Shown here: in pieces, positions 44,881 to 56,456 of the stretch
How the letters are laid out: every line of letters begins with the position of its first letter
Position numbering within the stretch: position 1 is the first letter of the stretch
Origin: Sporothrix humicola
Taxonomy: Eukaryota; Ascomycota; Sordariomycetes; Ophiostomatales; Ophiostomataceae
Direction of reading: 5' to 3'
DNA: 64,000 bases
Assembly: GCA_021396245.1 (NCBI GenBank)
Contig: WNYE01000063.1
Location: forward strand, 62,001 to 126,000
Position numbers and translations under genes: made by a program
The notes under the pieces: generated by a model
Database searches by the model: none
The model's input: the letters and a program-made list of their open reading frames with translations, nothing else
Told to the model about the DNA's origin: nothing

Positions 44881-47800
44881 TCGAGTCGTGGCTTTCGTTT
44901 CTATTTCGTTTCTATCTCACTCTCTTCTCGTTACTCCTTTTGCGTTGACTTTCCTGTTCTCTCAGCTGCGCCTCACCCATAGCTGACCACGACTTGACGA
45001 TTTACGTTTACGTTCACGGCCCTTTCGACTTTCATTCTTGCCGACGATACCGCAACGACAACCCCGTCGACCAGCCCATGTCGTTCATGGTGTTGCACGC
45101 CTTGTTGCATTGTTTCCTGTTTCGACACCGCCGCAATTCGGACTCTCCCCACCAGTCTTCTCATCCCGCCTTGCAAAATTTTCACTCCTTCCACCAGCCC
45201 CTACCAGACCTCCAGAGGGAAAGAGCACCTGCTCGTGGTGGCTTTTCGGAGATTTATTCGGACGAATTAGCGTCGACTGAGTGCAGAACAAGAGCATTAG
45301 AGACTGTGTTGCTTTGCTCGTTGAATACTAAATCGGTCAACGGTTCAAATCACTGCTTGCCAAGTGGGAAGATGCATGGTTTGGAGGGTCTGGAGATACT
45401 TGCGATAATTTGAAGCCAGGAAATGGGGCTTTTTGTGCGTGTTGGGGATCGGGAGCTCGATGCAGCAAGATGCGCATTATGATTTAGTGTGAATGCAAAT
45501 GACTATGAGGACTGGGCACCCAGCCTTAAGACCGACCAATCAGATAAAGCAAATATATCCAAGACGTCTTGTTTCGATTGAGAGTCTCTCTTCTCCATTG
45601 ACCTGCTTACCTTGAAAATTTTGTGAACTTTTAACACTATTCGTAGATTCGTAATTTTCGAAAAAGTGGCAAGATAGCTCATGCGTTCTTGCTTCTCACA
45701 CTATGCAGCAGCTTATTGGCTGGCTGGCGGGCAACAAAACATTCCTGATTAGGGGGAAGGTGCGATGGGCCGGTTTCCATTAGCTCGGCCTTGGTTTTCC
45801 TCGCAACCCCTGACTAGAATAAACAAATCAACGCAGAAAAATTGACAGTCAAACCGCCCGACTCGCAACTTTACAATTCGAACAAGGTGCGCCAAGCTGC
45901 GCCAAGCTGGGGAATTATATGCACGTGAAAAGTAGACGACTCTGCACTGCAGCGATTTTCTTCCGTTCTGTAACACAAAATAAGTGGAGAATCAATTAAA
46001 GAGGTGCCCGTCGCGTCGCGTCCTCTGTGCAAATTTTGGCACCAAATATCGTGTTGCTCCTTCCCTCAACACAATTTTTACTTCCGGTAAGTTTGTCAGC
46101 ACCTGCCACCTGAACGAAAAGTAGCCCTACATTGCTGTAAAAGACTCATCGTTCACGATATCGTAAACAGAGAAGCTATAAAAAAAACTTCAATTTTCTA
46201 CTTCGGCAATCCTTTTTCGACGACTCTTCTTCGACACTTTCTCTCTTTAGCCCTCTTTCTTAACCCATCGACCAATGAGGGAAGGGGAAAGGCGCCAAAA
46301 AAACGCGCAAAGGCCTCTTCCAACAATTGCAGAACCCATTATTCCTCACCGCCCCCAGCCTCCTCAAATTTTCATGGTTGTACAATGAACACAGAGCGGC
46401 CTTGTATTTCACAACGCCTTCGCTTCCTGTCCCTCTCTACCGTTTTCACATGTCGAGCACAGGTGTCTTGCGTATCCCCCGCTCCAGACCGCTGTTTCCG
46501 GCAATCTCGGTGCCTTTTTCGGCCCCGCTTCTTGACTCAATTCTCTGTCTTCTTTTGCTCGTGCTCTATTGTCTTCATCTCTTCGGTTGCCATTGCCTTT
46601 CTCTCTTTCTTTCGGAGGCTGTTTCAGACGCACAATGCCAATTTCTATTCATCTGCCAAAAATGTTTCCTTCTTTCTTTGTTTGGTGCTCTCTCTATCTT
46701 TCAATTGAGTCGATCCCTTGCGGTCCTCGGAAAGAACAATGCATCCTGTGCGGATGCGACACAAAAGAATGACGCAACAGCCTGTGCAGCAGCCCACGCT
46801 TTTGAGGCTCTGCTGGAATGTCGCTCGATTAAGCTTTTGACGGAGTGCAGTGCGCTCCACTCTCCTGCAGCTCGGCAGTTTTCGGTTGTGCTTTTTTTAG
46901 GAGTTTTGCAGGGATGTGCGTCCTTTTGAGACATTGGGGATCGCCCACACCAAGAAAATCCTCCGAGATCTGGTACCGGTTCCAGCCAGAACAATGCACC
47001 ATGGACCCACAAAGGCTGTCAATCTCCCGTGAACGACAGTCCTTGAGTTTTGCGCAAAGCTGTGCATTGTCGGTCGCTTCTGCTGCTCAGAAAGGTCATT
47101 TTTCTGACGAACGCCACGCGAATCAGTGCAATTATTTTGCACTGTTTATGCCGGGCTATCCACGTCCCTACTGGTTCTTTTGTGGCTTGCCGGAGAAACC
47201 CTTCGGATCATTTGTTGGACATTTTCCCACAGAGCGCTTCTGGAAGTACAGAGCGCGCCTACGAATGGGATTGAGAGTAAAAAAAGGATGAATTAAGCAA
47301 AGCAGGCGTAATTCCGAGAAGACTGAGAGCAAGAAGGGCTCAGAGAGCACCAAAAGCACCAAGGGCGCATGGTCCAAGAGCCGCCAGGAGCGGCCAGGAA
47401 CCACGCCCCTAGCTACCAAATACTAGCCTTCTTATCGCTCGCTTTCGTTCGCTACTTAGGCGAGGGAGGACCCACACCCAAAACAAAACACTCCCCCATT
47501 TCCATTTATTTGTTCTTTTCTGTTTGTTCCATTGCTGCTCCCGCGATGAGGCCTGCGTTCCCCCCAAGCTTGATTCCACCAGTTGCAAAGCATTGCAGAT
47601 CCTTTGTCGAGAGCTGCCGAAAGCTACTCGATGTCAATGGCTTAATAATATGAATACGTTTCTACTTCTTTGCTCGTCTCGGCATGTTCGCCATGGTTCT
47701 AAATGAAAGTGATTGTTATTTTTCAACGGCGGTCCTCCGTTGCTCTTTTTTTCTCTCTTGCTATTGCTTTCGCTTGAACGCTGAAATTCTAAGTGCTTGT

Positions 47801-48824
47801 GACCTTTCAAATGGCTTTGATTGGCCCGTGTTGTGTCCTTGATTTTTGTACCGTGGGATATTAGACGTTTTTACTATGCTATGACTCGTCCATCACCCTA
47901 ATCTCACCTTCGATGCCCACACAAACCACCACTTGTCGCCCACTTTTGGCCCATTTTATGCCCTTCCTACTCCGTCGTTCCCTTCCTGCGCTTCTCCCAC
48001 TTACACCCGTTGCCCTAGCCCCCATACTGTGTGCTCGGCCACCAAAGCCCCCTCTCCCTCTCGCTATCTCCCCCCCCTTTGCTGCTCCGCGTGGCATTCT
48101 CCCTCTGAAACCACCAGCCAGCAAACAGCCAGCTTAGGCCCCCACGCCCCATTAATATGCCCCCATGCTCCCATAATTCCCCCCATAGCTCTCTTTTGTA
48201 GCTGTTGCCCTAATATTTTTGAGCTCCCCCCGGTGCTGTTTATTTTTCGTTTTTGACACTCCCCTCAGATTGTCTACTGGAAAATAAAATCTCTTCCACC
48301 CTCCTTTCCTTCTTCTCTACCTTTTCTTTCTTTCTCTCTCCCTCACCCTTGAGTCAGCTTTCGATTATTTATTTCTTCTTTCGATTGTGCAGTCTTTACA
48401 TCTCCATTACTATTGCTATCACTCTTTCCTTCTCGTTTGCTTTGCCTCGCCGTGATTCACGGCCGCCTTTATCCTTGTTTTGACGGCCGAATCCGTCAAA
48501 TCAGCGACATTTCTACCTCGAGGGAATTCGTTTTTTTTCTTCTTTTCGTTTTTCTTCTGTTTCACAATTACAACATCTTTATCCTTCACGATCGCCGCGA
48601 CGATCGTCGCGTTCTTTTGCTTTGTCCTCCCGCTGTAGGACAGCACCAACTTCGATCCTTCGTGCACAAGTTGCACACAAATCTTGCCTTTGTTTCACAC
48701 GATCACTAAAAGGCAAGTAACACCGACTATAGACGCAGACTACGCTTAACGTGCTAATCGTGGCGTGAACAATCTAGGTCCTTCACACCCTCCTACGACC
48801 CATACCTCCTCTCCTTTCGTTACC
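44881..48824. other. Gene-free stretch between Myb-like genes
   Basis: About 3.9 kb. 44.88-45.4 kb is probable 3' UTR. A direct repeat gcgccaagct-gcgccaagct lies at about 45889. 46.2-46.7 and 47.9-48.8 kb are strongly C/T-rich on the plus strand, the latter being the leader of the gene at 48825. Open frames are low complexity with no signature. Confidence 0.5.
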
Positions 48825-51585
48825 ATGGCTGCCAAGAGACGTGCCGCTGCTCGCAGCACCAAGAGCGCCCAGACCCCAGACAAGGCCAACGATTCGCCCG
48901 TGATTGACGGTGCCACTGGCAAGGGCAAGGGCAAGGGCAAGGCTTCGGCCTCTGCCAACAACAAGTCTACTAAGCGCAAGGTCTCCGAGTCCGTCGACGG
49001 CGACGATGAGGAAGACTTTGAAGCCGACAACAATGAAACTCTCGACGACGACGGGTGCAAGGACGCTGCCGCTGATGCCTCTGGCGACGATGGCGAGGAC
49101 GTCCAGTCTGGCTACGTCGGAATGCTCGTTGACAAGATCATCCAAGCCGCCGTCCACGGGGAGGAGTTCTATGGCTTCGAGGACGACTACGACGACATGG
49201 ACACCTCTCACATCCCCCCCTCTTCGGAGCAGCGCCGCAAGAACGGGCGCCACGTTGGCCGCGATCTCATCATGTGGAACCGTAAGAGATTTTGGAACAA
49301 ACAAACAAACAATTTTGGAACCTTTCTTATATTCTTGTTACTTCTTTTGCATTTCTTTGATTTCTTTGCGTTGCCTCCTTTATTTCTCGCGACATTTTTG
49401 GAACATCCTCGAGCCTTGGCGACAACAGATTGAACTATAACACTCTCTCGACTAAACAACCAGCTCTTCTTAAGTCTGTGCTTTCTATTTCTTTTCGTCA
49501 TACAGCCCAACATATTTCCTTTGTCTTTTCTTATTTGTCTTCTTCTATTCTTCAATTTTGGACTGAATGATGATACCTTGGATCATCACTCCCCAGACCT
49601 CTAGTACTAACATTTGTGGACAGGTCCTTTCATGGACGCCAAACTTATTGTCATCTTTGCCTACGAGTGTGCCCGCCACAACATCCAGCCCCCTTGGGAC
49701 GCAATTGCCCACCGTCTCCACCCTGGCTCTTCTGGCAGTGCTATTCTGCAACACATTGCACGCCTGCGCAACACGCTCTTTGTCAACGGACACCTTGTGC
49801 CTCCCGAGCTCCCCAAGGCTGGCGGCATCCGCGATCCCTCTCACAACACCCTTCGCGGTTTCTACCGCATGCCAATGAACGTCCGCTGGTCGACCGAGGA
49901 CCCCGTGTTTGCTGCCAAGCGCGCCATCACATTCAAGGAGAAGTTTGAACATAACGCTCACAACCTTCCTGACGTGCACTGCCTTCCCTTTGATCCAGAC
50001 ACAGCCTTTGACGATGGTATCCTCGTTGACGCCGACAATCGTATTATTCGCAAGAATAATAAGAAGGTTCCCAAGTCTAAGTACAAGGTGGGTGTCCCCA
50101 AGAACAAGAAGTCGACTGCCAAGGACACGTCGTCTGCTGCTGCCTTCACCGCACCTGCTCCTCGCAAGACAGTGGCTGCCACCGGCACAAAGGGCACCAA
50201 GGGTAAGAAGGGCAAGAAGGCTCCTGTGAAGAAGTCTCCTTCGTCTAGCCCCACTACCATTCCTGCGTCCATTGGCCCCGTCGATGCTATGGCTAGTGAT
50301 GACGACGACGACTACAACCCGTCCGCCTCCAAGAAGTCGACTGTTCCCCGCCGCCGGACGAACGCCCGTGCTGCGAAGCGTGCCAAGACGTACCACGAGG
50401 TTGACCCAGAGGCTGAGCCTGAGGCCGATGACTCTGAGCCTAGCGAGGTTCTTGAGGTCCAGCAGGCCAGCTTCATGGACACCTCTGGTAACACCGACCT
50501 TAATGCCCATGGTGCCGATGGCGATGTGGCCGAGGAGGAGGAGCACGACGAGGTCGAAGACCACGGAGCAGCCAATCTTGACTTCCCTGCCAGTCCTAGC
50601 AGCTCTACTTCCCCCAATGAGCCGGATGTTCTTGGGCTTTTCTCTTCCCAAGAACTCCAGGCCCCGATTGACATTAGCGACGACGAGGAGGACGATGGCA
50701 ATGGTAATGCTGCTGGATCCAGTTCTAGCTACGCTGGTAGTGAGAACGGCGAGCATCTGTCTTTTGGCGACATGCTAGCTGAGCCGGTCAACTTCGACAG
50801 CCACGCCACCGAAGCCCTTGAGCTTGCCCAGGAGATGGCGCAGACACAGCACCAACAGCCCCAGGCTGGCCTTGGCCTTGATCTCGGCCTCGGCCTTAGC
50901 CAAGATCAGACCTTGTTCGCTGGCGATGACTACTTCTCCTCCTATGCGCAGCAGAACCACGACGCGATGCATGTAAGTTCTTTTCCCGACCTTCTTCATA
51001 TTTGCCCTGTCACAATCACCGCCAGCTAACCTATTTTCTCAACAGGCACTCCCCATTGGCTATAATTATATTAATGGCCACAACGTTGACGGCGCCGTCT
51101 CAACCTCTTCGACGCCCCCCTTCGACGAACAAGCTGCTAGCAATGGAAACGGTGGCATGGGTGCCATCTCGCACATCACCCTCCCCCCTCCGATCCTCTC
51201 TGCTTCTGGACTGAACGTTACGCTCCCTAATCCTTTTAGCGGCCCCCAGTTTACAACAGGCATGGATGCGGCTGGCCTCATTGGCGGCGTTGGTGTTGGA
51301 AGCGGCGGCTACACGCCTCCCCGCGACATCTTTCGTCCGAGTGTTGAAGGCGCAGGTCACTATAGCAGAGCTGTCGCTGCCGCTGCTCTTGGACGTATCG
51401 ATGACCAAGACCAGGCTCAGGGACAGCCCCAGACCCAATCCTATGCTCCGGGCCGGTTCCACAACGTGAGTTAGCTATCCCTGTTTTAGAAACAAGAATA
51501 AACAAACAGCTAACAAGTTAAGATGCAGGTTTACCACGACGGCAACGGCAACTACACCTTCCATCCTGGACAGCAAAATGCCTAA
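48825..51585 (+). CDS. Large Myb-like protein (QHxxKLR-type domain) with acidic N-terminus and Gly/Gln-rich C-terminus
   Basis: Exons 48825-49281, 49624-50972, 51046-51465 and 51529-51585 give 760 aa; all junctions keep frame. Exon 1 encodes a basic/acidic N-terminus (KRRAAAR, repeated GKGKGKGK, Asp/Glu patches). A 342-bp intron precedes the domain at residues ~153-215: FMDAKLIVIFAYECARHNIQ, PPWDAIAHRLHPGSSGSAIL, QHIARLRNTLFVNGHLVPPE. This is a known fungal pattern with P-W-D-x-I/V-A and a Q-H-x-x-K/R-L-R helix, here with Ile-Ala-Arg. Then come basic NLS-like runs (KKVPKSKYKVG, GTKGKKGKKAPVKK), an acidic region rich in Asp/Glu, and a Gly/Gln/Asn-rich end in the last two exons. Likely nuclear; role unknown. 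Confidence 0.85.
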
Positions 51586-54500
51586 GACATCTGATTACAC
51601 TCGATAAATTCTTCGAGTACTATGATGCTATCTTTGTCGTTGCTTTTTTGGCCCGTCTCGCTCGTTATCCCCCTTTGCACATCTTTTGACTTTGTTTGCT
51701 CGTTTCCTTTTTTCCCCTTTCTCTCTTTTTTTCCTTTTGTCTTTTCTCTCTTCCCTCCCTTTTTTTCTTCCACTCCAACAAGTGGCTTTTTCTTTTCGAC
51801 CTTTTACATTTTAACTTCTCGGCTTGCGCATTTCGACATTGCCTTTCATTTCGTCGACATTTATACCCTTGCATTTCACACATTTCGTTTCGGCATTGCA
51901 TCTTATTGCACGGCGTCTCGGCTTGCATTACAATTTCGATACCCCAAGAAGTTGTTTTCGCTTTCGCACCTCTCCCAACCTCCTTTTCTAGCGTCTTCTT
52001 TTCTTTACATTCATTTACCACTAACTCAACGATCAACTGCAACACAACAGCAACAACCGCCGGTGTATACTCCTACCATCCTTTCATAGTGCTCGGCGTT
52101 TGTTTCAAGCACTATTTACAAGACCTTCCATGCTCACGCATATCAGAGAAAAGGAAGCACATCGTTCGTCTCCCTTTACTGGACAACGGTGTCCCATTAG
52201 CAGCTATCTTCCATTTCTCGTCCATTCATTTTACCGGTTGACATTCTTTCAGTTGTCGTTGCATTTACCTTTACCCTTTACGATTTACACACTGCCCAAT
52301 TCCTTTCGGTTTATTTTTACTTGTTGGTTTCCTGTTACGCTTTGACATTTCTTTCATTCTATCTTTTTATACATTTCTGGGACGAGCGAGATGGAGCACC
52401 CTTTCACCATCAATTTCTTGGGTTTCTTTTCCTTACATCATTACCACGAACATCAAAAAAGTGCAAAACAGAAAACCACAAAAAAAGGAAGGCGTGCTTT
52501 TGGGCAGAAAAGCACTACACACTTATCACAAAAAGCTTCAACAGGATGCTTGGTCTGGGAGCCAAGCATGCCACGCATGAACAAGGACTACGAACATCAA
52601 GGAGAACGACAACAATGATTCCCAACAATCAATGATCTAGCATATGCCATCCTTCTACATGCATTCTTGGGTTGTGGTCTGGGACCCCTCAAAGCTTCAA
52701 GGATATATCATCGACAAACATTCTAGCACATGGCGCTTGCAGAAAAGTAGTATCTTCATCACGGCGGATGGTTGATGAAGAGACTAAACGGAGTACAGAG
52801 TACAGGGTACAGAGATGGGAGGAGTTTTTATACAAGGGACGAGGAGATACGTGTACTATTACAGAAGAGGCGAGATGAAGAGCAAGAGAGGATGCGGTGG
52901 AAGTTGAAAAGAAGGTGGGGAAAAGGCGGGATTAACAAAAAGGGGTGATCAGAAGAGGAGAGTAGAAGATTGAAAAGGGTGGAAGTGGTCAGCAGCGGTG
53001 CGCCGTTTGCTCTAGATGTACGATATATGGGTTCAAAAAAGTTCTACGGTTTCGGTTTTCTAAGTTTCTTTCGACTTCTATGTCCTTACTTGTTCAAAGT
53101 AATCTTCGTGAATGCATGGTCTCGTTCTTCATTGCGTTGCTGCTCTTGCATGTCTCATCGAGACTGAGGAGGAGGAGGAAGAAAAGGGGGGGCTGGATTA
53201 AGCTGGTGGCTTCGTGTAGGTATTTAGATATTCTATGGTAAAAGTGGTCTCTACTCTTTGCCAATTGATCTCCTTGATCTTCACAGGTCGCCCAAAATAA
53301 TCAAAAGAAAAATGTGACCCAAGAAGCAAATCTCGTGATGTCTTTGGTATTGTCGATGCTACAGCACTCGACAGCGAACATACAGTGGATGAGCTACTAA
53401 AATACAGTGGCTTCAGGTTACAGCGCCCAAAACAGCGGTCTACAGTGGACAGGCGCTGTAAGCATCATTTTTGGACATTCTACTCGAAGCAAACGCTGTG
53501 AGAGCGTCAAGTATTCTCGTATAAGCAGTTCCAAGCATTGCGTCTGGCCATAATTGAGACTGAGAGGCGCTCAAAAACTGTTAGAAGGACAGAAACTGCG
53601 TTGCTCAAGCTCTCTTACCCACAAAGCTTACCAAATCCTCCAGCCATTTTTGGACCGAGATCTCCAGTCTTGGCGTCTTTTGACGAGACTATCGGAGAAC
53701 AAAGCCGGCGTAGCTCGAAGAGCAGGATATCATGTCACCAAGGCCTCTCAAGTCTTCACGATGGAGGTAGGCCGTAGATGACTAAACCATGGCGTTCGTT
53801 TACGATTGTGACAACTGAAGTTGTATATGGAAAGTCTGGATTTTCTGCCATGTGTGACGTTTGACTTCGACGTTTGACGTCCTATGTTCCTTCCGTGCCT
53901 TTTTGACAGCCTCGACAGCCAGGCACAAAAATGCCGGACAAGTGACGGCCGAGATTTTGGAGGCGACGGCTACGTGCGGAGAACGAGGTCAGAAGGGACT
54001 GGAGAAGAAAAAAGTCGCAGCCAAATGGATCATGGCGTCGGCTATTTGGCTTGTAAGTCGCACAGGAAACAGCCGAAGAGTGCTAGAAGGCCTGCGAGGC
54101 CAGCCCCAGATATGCTTCCAGTGTGTGGTAAAGAAACCCAAAAGTGGGCCTGTAGAACTGGATAGAAGGCCGCGGTGAGTTGCTGTCGTCGCTCTCGCAG
54201 GTGCTCGCAGGGCCTGTGGGCTGGAGCGGCTGGAGCGCTAAACCGAATAAGGAAAGGACCAATCCGTAACTGCCTCCAACGAGCCAATGATGGCACAGCT
54301 TTCTCACTTTTTTCACCTTTTTCTCTTAAACCGATATTTTTTTGGGCCTGACTCGGCGGCGGTCTCGCCTTCCCTGCGGAGGAAGAGAAACGTAAAGAGC
54401 TTCTCCAGAATTTTTTCACCACCAGGACACAACCGTCACATCTTTCCTTCTTTCTTTCCTCCTCCGGTTCTTCCTTCCTTCTGTTTGCTCGTTCTTTCCT

Positions 54501-54619
54501 CCTTTCTTCCCATCTTCTCCCAAGGCCACCTTCTCGAGACAATTCGTCATTGTTTTGTTTCTCTCTCCAATTTTCTTCTTCTTCCTTTCTCCCCCCTCCA
54601 CACCCACCACACACACATC
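51586..54619. other. Gene-free stretch before HSP60
   Basis: About 3 kb. 51.6-52.4 kb is C/T-rich. 52.6-53.2 kb is purine-rich. 53.36-53.47 kb has three TACAGTGG words and a 10-bp inverted repeat. 54.29-54.62 kb is the C/T-rich HSP60 leader. No coding signature found. Confidence 0.5.
53418..53461. repeat. Perfect 10-bp inverted repeat with 24-nt loop
   Basis: TTACAGCGCC at 53418-53427 pairs exactly with GGCGCTGTAA at 53452-53461. The loop and flanks contain CAGCGG and three TACAGTGG words (53384, 53403 and 53440 regions). It may be a hairpin RNA, a protein site or a small-element relic. Confidence 0.7.
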
Positions 54620-55091
54620 ATGCAGCGTGCGATGACCTCGCGGGCAAGAGCCTCGGCGCTCTCGGGCCTGCGCACCTCGACCACCACCGGCCTCAACCTG
54701 ACCCAGCGCCGCTTCGCCCACAAGGACCTCAAGTTCGGCGTCGAGGGCCGTGCTGCTCTTCTGGCCGGTGCCGAGACCCTGGCCAAGGCCGTCGCTACTA
54801 CCCTCGGCCCCAAGGGCCGCAACGTCCTGATCGAGTCCAGCTTCGGCTCGCCCAAGATCACCAAGGGTAGGTTCCCGAACATGCCGATTTATATGTTACC
54901 CCCGGAATATCAGACATACTAACTTATCTTCAGATGGTGTCACTGTCGCTCGTGCCATCACCCTCAAGGACAAGTTCGAGAACCTGGGCGCCAAGCTGCT
55001 CATGGACGTCGCCTCCAAGACCAACGAGGTCGCCGGTGACGGTACCACCACCGCCACTGTCCTCGCCCGCTCCATCTTCTCCGAGACCGTC

Positions 55092-55123
<32 letters not shown>

Positions 55124-55281
55124 TCTGCGCCGCGGTATCCAGGCCGGTGTCAACGCCGTCGTCGAGTTCCTCCAGAAGCACAAGCGCGATATCACCACCT
55201 CCGCCGAGGTCGCCCAGGTCGCCACTATCTCTGCCAACGGCGACACCCACATCGGCGCTCTGCTCGCCAACGCCATGGAGA

Positions 55282-55318
<37 letters not shown>

Positions 55319-56420
55319 CAAGACTGTCAACGACGAGCTCGAGGTCACCGAGGGCATGCGCTTCGACCGCGGCTTCGTTTCCCCCTACTTCATTACCGAC
55401 GCCAAGTCGCAGAAGGTTGAGTTCGAGAAGCCCCTGATCCTGCTGTCCGAGAAGAAGATCTCGGCCGTCCAGGACATCATCCCCGCCCTTGAGATCTCCA
55501 CCCAGCAGCGCCGTCCTCTCGTCATCATTGCCGAGGACATTGAGGGCGAGGCTCTGGCCGTCTGCATCCTGAACAAGCTCCGCGGTCAGCTCCAGGTCGC
55601 TGCCGTCAAGGCCCCCGGCTTCGGTGACAACCGCAAGTCGATCCTCGGCGACATTGCCATCCTGAGCAACGGTACCGTCTTCACCGATGAGCTCGACGTC
55701 AAGCTCGAGAAGGCCACCCCCGACATGCTCGGCTCCGTCGGCTCCATCACCATCACCAAGGAGGACACCATCATGCTCAACGGCGAGGGCACCAAGGACA
55801 TGATCTCGCAGCGCTGCGAGCAGATCCGCGGCGTCATGAACGACCCCACCACCACCGAGTACGAGAAGGAGAAGCTGCAGGAGCGTCTGGCCAAGCTGTC
55901 GGGCGGTGTCGCCGTCATCCGCGTCGGTGGCTCGTCTGAGGTTGAGGTCGGCGAGAAGAAGGACCGCTTCGTCGATGCTCTGAACGCCACCCGCGCCGCC
56001 GTCGAGGAGGGTATCCTGCCCGGTGGTGGCACTGCCCTGATCAAGGCTGCCAGCCAGGCTCTGGGCGACCTGAAGCCCGCCAACTTCGACCAGCAGCTCG
56101 GTATCTCGATTGTTAAGAACGCCATCACCCGCCCCGCTCGCACCATTGTCGAGAACGCCGGCCTCGAGGGCTCCGTTATCGTCGGCAAGCTGCTCGACGA
56201 GTTCGGCACCGACTTCAACAAGGGCTTCGACAGCTCCAAGGGCGAGTACGTCGACATGATCCAGGCCGGTATTCTGGACCCCTTCAAGGTCGTCCGCACT
56301 GGTCTCATTGATGCCAGCGGCGTCGCCTCGCTTCTCGGTACCACCGAGGTCGCCATTGTCGACGCCCCTGAAGAGAAGGGCGCTGGCGGCATGCCTGGTG
56401 GCATGGGCGGCATGGGCGGT

Positions 56421-56455
<35 letters not shown>

Positions 56456-56456
56456 A
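54620..56456 (+). CDS. hsp60: Mitochondrial chaperonin HSP60
   Basis: Exons 54620-54866 and 54934-56456 with a 67-bp intron give 589 aa, the family length. It folds imported proteins in the mitochondrial matrix as a GroEL-type ring. The first ~37 residues are an Arg/Ser/Thr-rich presequence without acidic residues, ending RRFAHKDLKFG, where cleavage is expected. Signature blocks: TTLGPKGRNVLIESSFGSPK, the ATP loop AGDGTTTATVLA, GFGDNRKSILGDIA, AAVEEGILPGGG, and a C-terminal Gly-Gly-Met repeat ending GGMM. The intron splits K-D-G-V-T. Codon use is very C-rich at third positions, as expected for a highly expressed gene. Confidence 0.98.

Noticed and set aside
45330..45365. GGTTCAAATC-like word as a tRNA T-arm
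   Set aside because: No matching acceptor, D or anticodon stems around it.
46327..46929. 200-codon plus-strand frame
   Set aside because: Cys/Ser/Leu-rich, lacks an early ATG and has no signature.
54380..54440. Heat-shock element before HSP60 (TTC...GAA...TTC words)
   Set aside because: Spacing does not fit the nGAAnnTTCn pattern; not supported without motif scoring.
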